The translations under genes and the position numbers were made by a program. 64,000 nt of DNA. It comes from Sanguibacter inulinus (lineage in GTDB: Bacteria; Actinomycetota; Actinomycetes; Actinomycetales; Cellulomonadaceae). Below the pieces are notes generated by a model, which had not been told where the DNA came from, did no database searches, and worked only from the letters and a program-made list of their open reading frames with translations. The DNA is taken from the NCBI RefSeq assembly GCF_013415325.1, contig NZ_JACBYE010000010.1:21761-85760 (forward strand), given 5' to 3'. Positions 46,599-55,909 of this stretch are shown here, one piece after another (position 1 is the first letter of the stretch; each line of letters begins with the position of its first letter).

Positions 46599-47336
46599 AT
46601 GACGACCACGAGCGACGCGACGACGATCACGAGCGAGGCAGGGACCCCCGCCGGGCTGAGGACGGCAGGCTCGACGACAGGGCTCAGCAGGGCGGACCGC
46701 GCCACCCGGGAGGAGATCCTCTACTACTGCCGCGAGTCGGTCCGGACCGGCCTCAACTTCAACACCCAGGGCAACATCAGCGTCCGGCTCCCCGGTGCGC
46801 ACGACGGCGCGGACGCGATCGTCATCACCCCTTCCGACGTGCGCTACGACGCGATGAGCGGCGACGACATGGTGGTCGTCGGCCTCGACGGGACCGTGCT
46901 CGAGGGGGACCTGCTCCCGTCGACTGAGCTGCCCGTGCACCTCGAGCACTACAGGCGGCGCCCGGACGTGCAGGCGATCGTCCACACGGAGTCGACCTTC
47001 GTCAACGTCCTCGGGGCTCTGGGTCGCCGCATCGACCCTGTCCTGCTCAACATGGTGCTCTACGCCAAGGGGCCGGTCGAGGTCATGCCCTTCGAGTTCT
47101 CGACCAACGCCGACTTCGGTCGGCGCAGCGCCGAGCTCATGGGCGACGACGTCGACGCCGTCGTGTGGGGCAACCACGGGCTGCTCGCCGTCGGGACCTC
47201 GCTCAAGCTCGCCTTCAAGGTCGCGGTGGCGGTCGAGGAGAATGCCGAGGTGCTGCTCCGTGCCAGCGCTGCCGGAACACCGAAGGTGCTCGTCTACGCG
47301 GACATCGACGTGCCCGAGGGAGCGCGGCTGCCCTGA
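46599..47336 (+). CDS. Class II aldolase/adducin family protein
   Basis: A 245-residue FucA/AraD-type protein: GNISVRLPG, then ITPSDVRYDAM, the acid-base Glu region LLPSTELPVHLEHYRRRPDVQAIVHTES (His zinc ligands), and VVWGNHGLLAVG with a third His. These bind one metal and cleave sugar 1-phosphates. A variable 35-residue N-terminal tail precedes the domain. The rhamnose-type operator suggests that it acts on a rhamnose- or lyxose/fucose-derived substrate, or duplicates the fusion aldolase. AGGAG lies 9 bases upstream. It is divergent from terC. Confidence 0.9.
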   Translation: MTTTSDATTITSEAGTPAGLRTAGSTTGLSRADRATREEILYYCRESVRTGLNFNTQGNISVRLPGAHDGADAIVITPSDVRYDAMSGDDMVVVGLDGTVLEGDLLPSTELPVHLEHYRRRPDVQAIVHTESTFVNVLGALGRRIDPVLLNMVLYAKGPVEVMPFEFSTNADFGRRSAELMGDDVDAVVWGNHGLLAVGTSLKLAFKVAVAVEENAEVLLRASAAGTPKVLVYADIDVPEGARLP

Positions 47337-47389
47337 GCGGTCCCGCGGCAGGCTGACGAGCGCTGCCGGCGCAGACGTGCCGGAGCGAC

Positions 47390-47427
47390 CGGACCCGCTC
47401 CTGCCCGACCGTGCCCGAGCGGGTCCG
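47390..47427 (+). terminator. Hairpin terminator after the class II aldolase gene
   Basis: Perfect 11-bp stem (CGGACCCGCTC/GAGCGGGTCCG) at 47390-47400 and 47417-47427 with a 16-nt loop, 54 bp after the stop. Confidence 0.6.
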
Positions 47428-47495
47428 TCAGTCCCTGCTCGACGAGGAGGGGACGTCCGGGTCTGTCCGGCGGCTGGACACCTCCCGGCGACCGC

Positions 47496-47522
47496 TACAT
47501 CTCGCGGGTCGTGGGCCGATAA
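47496..47522 (+). promoter_or_regulatory. Sigma-28/WhiG-type promoter of the chemoreceptor gene at 47559
   Basis: TACA at 47496-47499, exactly 15 bp, then the perfect -10 GCCGATAA at 47515-47522, 37 bp upstream of the ATG. This is close to the FliA/WhiG consensus. Confidence 0.8.
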
Positions 47523-47558
47523 GCAGCGGACGTCCCCCTGCTCCGAAATGGAAAGCCC

Positions 47559-49160
47559 ATGACCCGCACGACCAGCCTCACGCGGACCAACGCGATCCGC
47601 GACCTCCCCGTCGCCCTGAAGATCACTCTCGTGCTCGGCGGGATGGCGCTCATGATGGTGGTCATCGCTGTCCTCGCGATCGCCCGCCTCACGAGCCTCG
47701 ACGCCGCCGGAAAGACCCTCGCCGAGGACAACGTCGCGCCGACGCGCATCCTCAACGACATCCAGCGCAGCTACCAGGGGGACCGCACCCGTCACCTGCA
47801 GTACGGGCTGGCGGACGCCGCCGGGCGTGAAGAGCTCATCGCCGACCTCGCGACCCGTCGCGGAGAGCTGGACGCCCTCATCAGCTCCTACGGGCCCTTC
47901 GTCGTGGACGAGCAGGCCATGGCAGACCTCGACGCGGCGCTCGACGCGTACTACTCCTTCGTCGACGAGTCGCTCTTCCCGGCCGCCGACGCAGGCGACC
48001 TGGCGCAGTTCAGCGACCTCACGGCGGATCTGCGGACCTTGTCGACCGAGGTGCTCGACCCTCTCAACGCTGAGTTCGGGGCCGAGATCACCCAGGCCGA
48101 GGAGCGTTCCGAGGCGTCGCACGACTCCGCCCAGACCGCGATCTGGCTCGTCCTCGGTGCGCTGCTGCTCGGCCTGCTGCTGCCGACCTTCCTCGCCACC
48201 CTCGTCGTCCGTCGGATCCTCGGCGACCTCAAGGACGTGCGGGCCTCTCTCGTCGCGATGGCCGACGGAGACCTCACGGTCCGCTCCGGCGTGATCGGTC
48301 GCGACGAGGTCGCACAGATGGCAGCCGCCCTCGATGAGGCGCAGACCAACCTGCGCGGCGTCATGGGCGACGTCGTCGAGTCGTCCCAGACCGTCGCCGC
48401 CGCGGCCGAAGAGCTCGCGGCCTCGTCGAGCCAGGTCGCCGCCGGCTCCGAGGAGACGTCGAGCCAGGCCGGTGTCGTCGCCTCCGCGGCCGAGCAGGTC
48501 TCGCGCAACGTCCAGACCGTCGCCGCAGGTGCGGAGCAGATGAGCGCGTCGATCCGCGAGATCGCGCAGAGCTCCTCCGAGGCCGCGAAGGTCGCAGCCC
48601 AGGCGACCACGATGGCTGAGACCACCAACGTCACGGTCGGTCGCCTCGGCGACTCCTCGCAGGAGATCAGCCAGGTGGTCAAGACCATCAACTCGATCGC
48701 GGAGCAGACCAACCTGCTGGCCCTCAACGCGACCATCGAGGCTGCACGTGCTGGCGAGGCCGGCAAGGGCTTCGCGGTCGTCGCCTCGGAGGTCAAGGAC
48801 CTCGCGCAGGAGACCGCCCGCGCGACGGAGGACATCGCCCGCAAGGTCGAGACCATCCAGGGCGAGACCTCGGGTGCGATGGCCGCGATCGCCGAGATCT
48901 CGACCATCATCGCGAGCATCAACGACTACCAGCTGACCATCGCCTCGGCCGTCGAGGAGCAGACCGCGACGACCAACGAGATGTCCCGCTCGGTCGCCGA
49001 GGCGGCCACGGGCTCGGGCGAGATCGCGGCGAACATCGTCGGCGTCGCGACGTCGGCAGCGTCCTCGACGGACGTGGTCGGGCAGATGGGCAGCGCGATC
49101 TCCGAGCTGGCCGGGCTCGCCTCCGAGCTGCGCGGACGCGTGGAGACCTTCCGGTACTGA
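47559..49160 (+). CDS. Methyl-accepting chemotaxis protein (membrane)
   Basis: A 533-residue receptor with TM1 at about 22-45 ([20 protein letters not shown]), a helical extracytoplasmic domain ([22 protein letters not shown]...) and TM2 near 195-215. HAMP follows ([25 protein letters not shown]), then the methylation helices and tip [24 protein letters not shown]. The sensor domain is of the 4HB type. The ligand is unknown. A strong sigma-28-like promoter ties it to the flagellar regulon, and the promoter layout is like that of the soluble receptor at 26661. A good terminator follows. Confidence 0.94.
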   Translation: MTRTTSLTRTNAIRDLPVALKITLVLGGMALMMVVIAVLAIARLTSLDAAGKTLAEDNVAPTRILNDIQRSYQGDRTRHLQYGLADAAGREELIADLATRRGELDALISSYGPFVVDEQAMADLDAALDAYYSFVDESLFPAADAGDLAQFSDLTADLRTLSTEVLDPLNAEFGAEITQAEERSEASHDSAQTAIWLVLGALLLGLLLPTFLATLVVRRILGDLKDVRASLVAMADGDLTVRSGVIGRDEVAQMAAALDEAQTNLRGVMGDVVESSQTVAAAAEELAASSSQVAAGSEETSSQAGVVASAAEQVSRNVQTVAAGAEQMSASIREIAQSSSEAAKVAAQATTMAETTNVTVGRLGDSSQEISQVVKTINSIAEQTNLLALNATIEAARAGEAGKGFAVVASEVKDLAQETARATEDIARKVETIQGETSGAMAAIAEISTIIASINDYQLTIASAVEEQTATTNEMSRSVAEAATGSGEIAANIVGVATSAASSTDVVGQMGSAISELAGLASELRGRVETFRY

Positions 49161-49202
49161 GCAGCAGGCAGGCGGCAGGACGACGGCAGGCTGACGGCAG
49201 CT

Positions 49203-49239
49203 GACGGCCCTGTCCGGGGGAGACCCGGGCAGGGCCGTC
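49203..49239 (+). terminator. Hairpin terminator after the chemoreceptor gene
   Basis: 16-bp stem (49203-49218 / 49224-49239, one G-U wobble) with a 5-nt loop, 43 bp after the stop codon. Confidence 0.8.
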
Positions 49240-49293
49240 GTCGTGCGCCGGACATCGCTTCCCCAGCGTGCTCGGGTCTGGGAGGATCGACGG

Positions 49294-50343
49294 GTGACCT
49301 TCTTCAACGCTGATGACTCCCGTTACTCCTCGATGCCCTACCGCCGCGCAGGCCGCAGCGGGCTCGACCTCCCCGCGCTGTCGCTGGGCCTCTGGCACAA
49401 CTTCGGCGACACGACCCCTTTCGAGACGCAGCGCGCCGTGCTGCGCCGCGCCTTCGACCTCGGGATCACGCACTTCGACCTCGCGAACAACTACGGGCCG
49501 CCCTACGGCTCCGCCGAGGAGAACTTCGGCCGTCACATGACGGACGACTTCCGCCCGTACCGCGACGAGCTCGTGATCTCGAGCAAGGCCGGCTACGACA
49601 TGTGGCCTGGCCCCTACGGCGACGGTGGGTCGCGCAAGTACCTGCTGAGCTCCCTCGACCAGTCGCTCAAGCGGATGAACCTCGACTACGTCGACATCTT
49701 CTACTCCCACCGTCCGGACCCCACGGTCCCGATCGAGGAGACGATGGGTGCGCTGCACACCGCCGTCACGAGCGGCCGCGCGCTGTACGCAGGCATCTCG
49801 AACTACAGCCCGGCGCAGACCCGCGTCGCACAGGAGGTCCTCGCGGACCTCGGCACCCCGCTGCTGATCCACCAGCCCAGCTATTCGATGTTCAACCGCC
49901 ACGTCGAGATGCCCGACGCGGGCAAGACCGACGACCCCGACGCGACGGGCCAGTCGCTGCTCGACACCGTGGGCGACCTCGGCATCGGCATGATCGTGTT
50001 CTCCCCGCTCGCGCAGGGCATGCTCACCGACCGCTACCTCGACGGCAACGTGCCGTCGGACTCGCGCGCGGCCGTCGGGCACTTCCTCAAGAGCGACTCG
50101 ATCAGCGAGACGTACCTCGAGCGGGCCCGTGGCCTCAACGAGATCGCTGCCGGGCGCGGGCAGACCCTCGCGCAGCTCGCCCTCACGTGGCTGCTGCGCG
50201 ACTCCCGTGTCACCTCGACCCTCATCGGTGCGAGCAGCGTCGGGCAGCTCGAGAACAACGTGCAGGCCGCGCACGCCGCACCGCTGACCGCTGAGGAGAT
50301 CGCGGCGATCGAGCCCTTCGCGGTCGACGGGACCAACCGGTGA
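49294..50343 (+). CDS. Aldo/keto reductase (L-glyceraldehyde-3-phosphate reductase type)
   Basis: A 349-residue TIM-barrel reductase of the YghZ/GpR type. Catalytic residues are in order: FDLANNYGPPYGSAEEN (Asp and Tyr), ISSKAGYDMW (Lys) and IFYSHRPDP (His); NADPH binding is at GASSVGQLENN near the C-terminus. Enzymes of this branch reduce L-glyceraldehyde 3-phosphate or methylglyoxal-like aldehydes. GTG 49294 has GGAGG about 10 bases upstream and follows the family start (VTFFNADDSRYSSMPYRR). Its stop overlaps the GTG of the ThuA gene. Confidence 0.92.
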   Translation: MTFFNADDSRYSSMPYRRAGRSGLDLPALSLGLWHNFGDTTPFETQRAVLRRAFDLGITHFDLANNYGPPYGSAEENFGRHMTDDFRPYRDELVISSKAGYDMWPGPYGDGGSRKYLLSSLDQSLKRMNLDYVDIFYSHRPDPTVPIEETMGALHTAVTSGRALYAGISNYSPAQTRVAQEVLADLGTPLLIHQPSYSMFNRHVEMPDAGKTDDPDATGQSLLDTVGDLGIGMIVFSPLAQGMLTDRYLDGNVPSDSRAAVGHFLKSDSISETYLERARGLNEIAAGRGQTLAQLALTWLLRDSRVTSTLIGASSVGQLENNVQAAHAAPLTAEEIAAIEPFAVDGTNR

Positions 50344-51080
50344 CCTCCGTGCCACGGGTCCTCGTGCTCGCCGGTCGCGGCCGGTACGAGGACCCGTGGC
50401 ACGACATGGCGGCCACGTCCCACAAGGTCGCCGAGGTGCTCTCGGCGCCGACGATCGACGGGACCGACGACCTCGGCAGCCCCGCGTACCAGGTGTCGGT
50501 CCGCGGGGCCTTCCCCGACGCGCTCGACGACCTCGACCCTGCCGGGGACGGCGTGGACCTCGTGGTCGTCAACACCAGCTCGGGCCGCCCCGACCCCGGC
50601 TTCGACGGCGACGACTCCCGGTGGTCCGGGTTCCACGAGCGGCTGCGCGCCTGGGCCGACGCGGGCCGACCAGTTCTCGGTCTGCACCAGGCGGCGAACA
50701 CCTTCGCCGACTCGGCGCACTGGGAGCGGATCCTCGGCGGGCGGTGGGTCGACGGCACGTCGATGCACCCTGACATCGGCGAGGCTGACTTCACGCTCGC
50801 CGGTGCGGACCACGACCTCGCCGGGGTGCTGCGTGACGTGACGTCTGGGACCGTGACGGCCTTCGACGAGCGGTACAGCTATCTCCGGGTCGCCGAGTCG
50901 TCGACCGTGCTGCTCACCCAGCAGCACGACGGCATCGACCACCCTGTCGTGTGGGTCTCGGGTGCGCCCGGCGTGCGGTGCGTCTACGACGCCCTCGGCC
51001 ACGGCGCCCGCTCCTACGACTCCCCGTCCCGCCAGGCCCTCCTGCGCGCCGAGGTCACCTGGCTCCTCGCCGGAACCTGA
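50340..51080 (+). CDS. ThuA-like domain protein
   Basis: A 246-residue ThuA/GATase1-like protein. The sequence VLVLAGRGRYEDPWHDMAAT and VDLVVVNTSSGRPDP, and later HQAANTFADSAHWERILGGRWVDGTSMHPDIG, match the ThuA family, related to trehalose-utilisation proteins of unclear function. It lacks a typical catalytic Cys nucleophile in the class I amidotransferase position. GTG 50340 overlaps the reductase stop by 4 bp, and the pair is probably co-transcribed; both may act on sugar derivatives. Confidence 0.85.
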   Translation: MTSVPRVLVLAGRGRYEDPWHDMAATSHKVAEVLSAPTIDGTDDLGSPAYQVSVRGAFPDALDDLDPAGDGVDLVVVNTSSGRPDPGFDGDDSRWSGFHERLRAWADAGRPVLGLHQAANTFADSAHWERILGGRWVDGTSMHPDIGEADFTLAGADHDLAGVLRDVTSGTVTAFDERYSYLRVAESSTVLLTQQHDGIDHPVVWVSGAPGVRCVYDALGHGARSYDSPSRQALLRAEVTWLLAGT

Positions 51081-51121
51081 CAGGCTCGATCTGGTACCTG
51101 CGTGTCGATTCCCTGAAACGG

Positions 51122-51180
51122 GTGAGAAACACCCTCTCACTAGCGTCGACGTCACGTCCCGGGAGACCCCGGGGCGTGAC
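51122..51180. promoter_or_regulatory. Leader with inverted repeats upstream of the amidase gene
   Basis: GTGAGA (51122-51127) and TCTCAC (51135-51140) form an inverted repeat with 7-bp spacer. A hairpin follows: 51151-51163 (GTCACGTCCCGGG) pairs with 51168-51180 across a 4-nt loop, with one wobble. Either could be an operator, and the hairpin could also terminate the ThuA transcript. Confidence 0.4.
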
Positions 51181-51204
51181 GACGACCGCTCCCGTGGAGG
51201 ACGC

Positions 51205-52572
51205 ATGCCTCAGATCGACCCCCGAGAAGCAGCGACCGTGCTCGCCCGAGGACTCGGCCGACGTGACTTCCTCAGGGCGGCTGCGGCCGTCGGCGCGAGC
51301 GGAGCAGTGGCGGGTGCCCTGGCCGCGTGCTCTCCTGGATCCGCGTCCACGCCGCGCGCCTCGACAGCCCCGCCCCAGCGCGGGATCTTGCAGCCCGGCT
51401 CTGGGGACGTCAGCGGCGACCATTACCTCGGCTCGACCCCGGACGCCGTCCTGTGGGGCTACGTCCCGACGGTCCACTCCACGCCGTCAGCCCGGATGCG
51501 CTCCGGTGAGACCATCACCATCGACGCCGTGTCGCACGAGGGGATCCTCGAGGACCAGGGCCGGGACCCTGTGAGCTTCTTCGCCGAGCACGGCGTCGCG
51601 TCCTCCGACGTGCTCGAAGACGCGATCGCGATCGCCGCCGACTACGACCGGACCACCCGCGACTTCGTCAAGGACGGGCCGCACGTCGTGACCGGTCCCG
51701 TGCACGTCGACGGGGCAGAGCCCGGCGACGTCCTCAAGATCGAGACCCTCGAGGCGATCCCGCGTGTGCCCTACGGCGTCGTGTCGAGCCGGCACGGCAA
51801 GGGCGCGCTCGCGCTCACCGCCGACGGCACACCACCCGCGGGCATCATCCTCGACGAGGTCATGCCGCCTGTCGGGACCGATGGCCGTGCGAGCGGCGAC
51901 CCCACGTCCTTCGGCAACCTGTCGACCTTCACGGCCGTCGAGGGCGACGAGGGAGTGATGACCTTCGGTGGTGGGGCGAGCGCCGGGTCGGTGCGGTTCC
52001 CGCTGCGCCCCTTCATGGGGATGATGGGTGTCGCGTTCTCCCAGGACACCGACCCCACAGCGCCGAGCGCCAACTCGATCCCGCCGACCCTCGGCGGTGG
52101 CAACATCGACATCCGCCAGCTCGGGGTCGGGTCGACCTTCTACCTGCCGGTCCAGGCCGACGGCGCGCTGTTCTACGTCGGCGACCCGCACATGGCGATG
52201 GGGGACGGCGAGGTCGCCCTCACTGCGATGGAGGGGTCGCTGCGCGGCACCTTCCGTCTCACGGTCTGCAAGCCCGGGTCGGGCGATGCACCGTCGGTCG
52301 CCTACGGCTACCCCTTCGCCGAGACCGAGGACGCGTGGATCCCGATCGGCCTGTCCGACCCCGACGGCTCGGTCGACGGTCAGGGGAGCGACCTCGACGT
52401 GGCGATGCGCCGCGCGGTCGTCAACGCCCTCGACTTCCTCGAGCAGGACCGCGGGATGGACCGTGCCACGGCCTACGCCTACCTGTCGGCCGCGGCCGAC
52501 TTCACCGTGACCCAGGTGGTCGACCGCACCGTCGGTGTCCACGGGCTCATCTCGAAGTCGCACTTCGGGTAG
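51205..52572 (+). CDS. Secreted acetamidase/formamidase family protein (Tat)
   Basis: A 455-residue protein with an apparent Tat lipoprotein signal: LGRRDFLRAAAAVGASGAVAGALAAC, then Ser/Thr-rich linker. The Arg19-Arg20 pair is followed by FLRA, and LAAC supplies the lipid Cys. The mature part follows the FmdA/AmdA fold: VLWGYVPTVHSTPSARMRSGETITIDAVSHEG near the start, then GPHVVTGPVHVDGAEPGDVLKIE, then LGVGSTFYLPVQADGALFYVGDPHMAMGDGEVALTAMEG. This family hydrolyses formamide, acetamide or related amides. Export with a lipid anchor is unusual for it. ATG 51205 has GGAGG 5 bases upstream. Confidence 0.85.
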   Translation: MPQIDPREAATVLARGLGRRDFLRAAAAVGASGAVAGALAACSPGSASTPRASTAPPQRGILQPGSGDVSGDHYLGSTPDAVLWGYVPTVHSTPSARMRSGETITIDAVSHEGILEDQGRDPVSFFAEHGVASSDVLEDAIAIAADYDRTTRDFVKDGPHVVTGPVHVDGAEPGDVLKIETLEAIPRVPYGVVSSRHGKGALALTADGTPPAGIILDEVMPPVGTDGRASGDPTSFGNLSTFTAVEGDEGVMTFGGGASAGSVRFPLRPFMGMMGVAFSQDTDPTAPSANSIPPTLGGGNIDIRQLGVGSTFYLPVQADGALFYVGDPHMAMGDGEVALTAMEGSLRGTFRLTVCKPGSGDAPSVAYGYPFAETEDAWIPIGLSDPDGSVDGQGSDLDVAMRRAVVNALDFLEQDRGMDRATAYAYLSAAADFTVTQVVDRTVGVHGLISKSHFG

Positions 52573-52577
52573 GGCGG

Positions 52578-53021
52578 TCAGCCCGGCGCGTGCCGGACGT
52601 CGAGGACGAGCACACCTGACGAGAAGGTCGACCCGCAGGGGCCGGGTTGCGTCGTCCTCGTCCACGCAGGGTCGTGCTCCTGCGCGTGGACGGTCTCGCC
52701 CGACCCGAGGGCGCGGACGGTCACGTCGACCGTCCGCGCCGCGTCGGGCATCCCGACAGTGAGAGCACGGTCCGGACCCGGGGTATCGTCCAGCTCGGCG
52801 CAGCCTGCCTCCTCGTCGCACCCGACGCCGACGTCCCACGAGCTGCGGTCGGGCCACGCGGCAGCGAGCCGGACCTCGAGCGTGCTGGCCGTCGCGACCG
52901 CCGGGCAGGTGGTCTCGCTGGCGCACGACGCCGTGACGGTGAGGCAGCACGCGGCGAGGACGGCGGCGGACCGGCGACCACGAGACGTGCGCCCGGCGGC
53001 AGACTGTCTGACCGGTGCCAT
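52578..53021 (-). CDS. Small lipoprotein, function unknown
   Basis: A 147-residue protein with a lipoprotein-like signal: basic [11 protein letters not shown], a short hydrophobic stretch, then LAAC (Cys25) and TASC (Cys33), either of which could be the lipid site. The mature part is a beta-rich Cys/Pro-containing domain (TCPAVATASTLEVRLAAAWP, GVGCDEEAGCAELDD) ending SSGVLVLDVRHAPG. No family is recognised. It starts 2 bp after the zinc-ribbon gene, so the two are one transcript. It converges on the amidase gene with 5 bp between the stops. Confidence 0.7.
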   Translation of the reverse strand: MAPVRQSAAGRTSRGRRSAAVLAACCLTVTASCASETTCPAVATASTLEVRLAAAWPDRSSWDVGVGCDEEAGCAELDDTPGPDRALTVGMPDAARTVDVTVRALGSGETVHAQEHDPAWTRTTQPGPCGSTFSSGVLVLDVRHAPG

Positions 53022-53023
53022 CG

Positions 53024-53263
53024 TCAGGAGCCCGTGCCGCCCGGTGCCTCCCCTGACATTCGTCGCTGCTCCTGCTTCTCGCGCCGCCTCTCGCGCAAGG
53101 AGCTGTACCAGCCGGCCGTCGCGACCGCCCCGCCGACGTCTGCCCCCGAGAGCACCCCGGCGGTCAGCCCGTCGAGCGTGTCGCCGCAGCTGCGGCAGAG
53201 CGTGCGGGTCGCGGTCTTCACGGGCGGGCCGGTGATCTTCCTGTCGCACTGGTCGCATCGCAT
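53024..53263 (-). CDS. Small zinc-ribbon protein
   Basis: A 79-residue protein. Two Cys pairs (MRCDQCDRKITG and TRTLCRSCGDTL) form a zinc ribbon in the first 26 residues, followed by a helical basic tail (LRERRREKQEQRR). ATG 53263 begins right at the first zinc pair. It is too short for the larger open frame in which it lies, which overlaps xylR-like coding on the same strand but in another frame. Downstream is a lipoprotein gene, 2 bp away. Function unknown. Confidence 0.65.
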   Translation of the reverse strand: MRCDQCDRKITGPPVKTATRTLCRSCGDTLDGLTAGVLSGADVGGAVATAGWYSSLRERRREKQEQRRMSGEAPGGTGS

Positions 53264-53345
53264 GGAGCCACGGTAGCGGCAGGTCGACGGGCCGAGAGGG
53301 AGTCGGCAGGGTGAGGAACAGGGTCGTCTACCCTCGGCCCGGGTG

Positions 53346-54623
53346 TCAGAGCCAGGCGGTCGGGTCCTCGACCACGCCGCGCAGCACCTGACGTGCGCCG
53401 CCGACTGTCGCGGCGGCCCCGGCGACGGGCGCACGGACGACGCTGAAGGTCGACCACGGCGCGGACAGCACCCGCGTCGCGAGCTCGGCGTGGACGATCG
53501 GGGCGAGGTGGTCGGCGAGGTCGGAGTAAGCCCCGCCGAGGACGATCGCCGGGACGTCGATGAGGTTGACGAAGTCGGCGAGGGTCGCGCCGAGGGCGTG
53601 GCCGGCGCGGTCGAGAGCTGCGGCGGACGCTGCGCTCGCGGGCGCCGCCCGAGGAGCCCGTGGGAGATCGAGCTCCGGTCCGTCGTGTCCGTCGTCGGGG
53701 TGGTCGGCGCCCGACGCTCGTCGAGCAGGAGCGAGCAGCGACCGCACGCCCGCGTCGCGCGGCAGACCGGCGGCCCGCAGCACGGCATCTGTCCCGGCGT
53801 ACTGCTCGAGGCATCCCGTCGCCCCGCAGGGGCAGAGCGGCCCGGCCGGGTCGACGACGACGTGCCCGAGCTCGCCGCTCCAGCCGCGCCCGCCGACGAA
53901 GAGCTCGCGGTCGAGGACGATCGCCGCCCCGATGCCGACGTCGGCCGAGACGTAGAGGAAGGAGTCGGGGACGTCGACGTGACGGCCCTGCCAGGGGACC
54001 TGGGCGAGGGCGGCGAGGTTGGCCTCGTTGCTGAGCGTGACGAGGGCGTCACCGGTGTGCTCGGCGACAGCGGACGTGTCGACCTCGAGGTCGGCCCAGC
54101 CGAGGTTCGGGGCGACGCGCAGGGTCGACGTCCCGGGCTCGACGAGCCCGGGGACCGCGACCTGCACGCCGGCGACGCGCAGCGAGGCGTGGTCTGCCCG
54201 GGCTGTCTCCAGCAGCCGTCCGGTGAGGGCTCCGAGGAGGGCGAGCGTGGCGGCGGGGTCGCTCCCGTGGAAGTCGCCGTGCAGCGTCTCGCTCGCGAGG
54301 GTGTCGCCGGCGAGGTCGAGGACCACCCCTGCGAGGTGGCCGACGTTGATCTCGAGACCGATGCCGACGAGCGTGCCGCGCGCGGGCACGAGCGGGACCG
54401 CCGGGCGTCCCGCGCGTCGTGACGCGACCGGCGGCAGCTCGGCGACGATGCGGGCCTCGACGAGACGGTCGACCAGCGAGGACACAGTGGCCCGGGTCAG
54501 TCCTGTCGAGGTGGCGATGTCGGAGCGCGACGGAGCTGTCGGGGCGTCGACCACAACGCGGGCGACGAGCGCGATGTTCTGCTCGCGCAGCGAGTGCTGC
54601 CCGACGGCCGGGGTCACGATCAT
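53346..54623 (-). CDS. xylR: ROK family repressor (XylR-like)
   Basis: A 425-residue ROK regulator. An N-terminal winged helix (about residues 15-65: RSDIATSTGLTRATVSSLVDRLVEARIV) is followed by the ROK kinase-like domain with the zinc motif CPCGATGCLEQ (near 265) and GELGHVVVDPAG. It is divergent from xylA with an operator-like repeat (54649-54671) between. Actinobacterial XylR homologues repress xylAB until xylose binds. The zinc Cys are present, so the sugar site is probably intact. Confidence 0.92.
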   Translation of the reverse strand: MIVTPAVGQHSLREQNIALVARVVVDAPTAPSRSDIATSTGLTRATVSSLVDRLVEARIVAELPPVASRRAGRPAVPLVPARGTLVGIGLEINVGHLAGVVLDLAGDTLASETLHGDFHGSDPAATLALLGALTGRLLETARADHASLRVAGVQVAVPGLVEPGTSTLRVAPNLGWADLEVDTSAVAEHTGDALVTLSNEANLAALAQVPWQGRHVDVPDSFLYVSADVGIGAAIVLDRELFVGGRGWSGELGHVVVDPAGPLCPCGATGCLEQYAGTDAVLRAAGLPRDAGVRSLLAPARRASGADHPDDGHDGPELDLPRAPRAAPASAASAAALDRAGHALGATLADFVNLIDVPAIVLGGAYSDLADHLAPIVHAELATRVLSAPWSTFSVVRAPVAGAAATVGGARQVLRGVVEDPTAWL

Positions 54624-54648
54624 GGGTTGACCCTACCGCCGGACGGGG

Positions 54649-54671
54649 ATAAGTTCATCCATACAACTAAT
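54649..54671. promoter_or_regulatory. Xylose operator
   Basis: ATAAGTT and AACTAAT arms (54649-54655 and 54665-54671) around a 9-bp spacer, 6 of 7 positions symmetric, between xylR-like (start 54623) and xylA (start 54728). Its position and A/T-rich arms fit ROK/XylR repression. Confidence 0.7.
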
Positions 54672-54727
54672 CCGCCTCCCGCGACGTCGCGGCCCGGCGG
54701 TGCGAACTCTCGACGAGGAGACCTCCC

Positions 54728-55909
54728 ATGGCGCACGCATCTGGCATCAACTACTCCTTCGGACTCTGGACCGTGGGCTGGAACGCCCAGGACCAGTTCG
54801 GCTCGGCGTCCCGCCCGCACCTCGACCCGGCCCGCGCTGTGCGCAAGCTCGCCGAGCTCGGCGCCTGGGGCTTCACCTTCCACGACGACGACGTGGTCCC
54901 CTTCGGCTCGGACGACGCCACGCGCGACCGTCTGCTCGGTGAGGTCAAGACGGCCGCCGAGGAGAGCGGCATGACCATCGAGATGGTCACGACGAACCTG
55001 TTCGGCCACCCGGTGTTCAAGGACGGCGGCTTCACGTCGAACGACCGCTCCGTGCGCCGCTTCGCGCTCCGCAAGGTGCTGCGCAACATCGACCTCACCG
55101 CCGAGCTCGGCGCCAAGACCTTCGTCATGTGGGGTGGTCGCGAGGGTTCCGAGTACGACGGTGCCAAGGACCTGCACGCAGCGCTCGAGCGCTACCGCGA
55201 GGGCATCGACCTCGTCGCCGGGTACATCAAGGAGAAGGGCTACGACATGCGCATCGCGCTCGAGCCCAAGCCCAACGAGCCCCGCGGCGACATCTTCCTG
55301 CCGACCATCGGCCACGCCCTCGGGTTCATCGCCCAGCTCGAGCACGGCGACATCGTCGGCCTCAACCCGGAGACGGGCCACGAGCAGATGGCCGGCCTCA
55401 ACTACACGCACGGCCTCGCGCAGGCGCTGTGGTCGGACAAGCTGTTCCACATCGACCTCAACGGGCAGCGCTCGATCAAGTTCGACCAGGACCTCGTCTT
55501 CGGCCACGGCGACCTGCTGTCGGCGTTCTTCACCGTCGACCTCGTCGAGAACGGCTTCCCGGGCTCGCCCGACGCCCCGCGCTACACGGGCCCGCGCCAC
55601 TTCGACTACAAGCCCTCGCGCACCGAGGTCGAGGCCGGGGTCTGGGACTCCGCGTCGGCCAACATGGAGATGTACGAGATGCTCGCCAAGAAGTCGGCCG
55701 AGTACCGCGCCGACCCCGAGGTGCAGGAGGCCTTCAAGACCGCCGGCATCTTCGAGCTCGCGACGCCGACGCTCAACCCGGGCGAGACCGTCGCCGAGCT
55801 CCTCGCGGACCGTTCTGCCTTCGAGGACTTCGACCCCGAGGCCGCTGCTGAGCGCGACTTCGGCTTCGTGCGCCTCAACCAGCTGGCCCTGCGCCACCTC
55901 ATCGGCTGA
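54728..55909 (+). CDS. xylA: Xylose isomerase
   Basis: A 393-residue class I xylose isomerase. Typical motifs are [13 protein letters not shown] (active His, near residue 53), [23 protein letters not shown] (Lys and metal Glu), GHEQMAGLN (metal His) and [16 protein letters not shown] (metal Asp). It converts D-xylose to D-xylulose. The ATG has GAGGAGA upstream. Its stop and the xylB ATG overlap (TGATG). The XylR-like repressor is divergent, with the operator between. Confidence 0.97.
   Translation: MAHASGINYSFGLWTVGWNAQDQFGSASRPHLDPARAVRKLAELGAWGFTFHDDDVVPFGSDDATRDRLLGEVKTAAEESGMTIEMVTTNLFGHPVFKDGGFTSNDRSVRRFALRKVLRNIDLTAELGAKTFVMWGGREGSEYDGAKDLHAALERYREGIDLVAGYIKEKGYDMRIALEPKPNEPRGDIFLPTIGHALGFIAQLEHGDIVGLNPETGHEQMAGLNYTHGLAQALWSDKLFHIDLNGQRSIKFDQDLVFGHGDLLSAFFTVDLVENGFPGSPDAPRYTGPRHFDYKPSRTEVEAGVWDSASANMEMYEMLAKKSAEYRADPEVQEAFKTAGIFELATPTLNPGETVAELLADRSAFEDFDPEAAAERDFGFVRLNQLALRHLIG

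Noticed and set aside
46434..49307. A 957-codon minus-strand frame opposite the aldolase and chemoreceptor
   Set aside because: No domains, and it covers the riboswitch, operator and terminator features of other genes.
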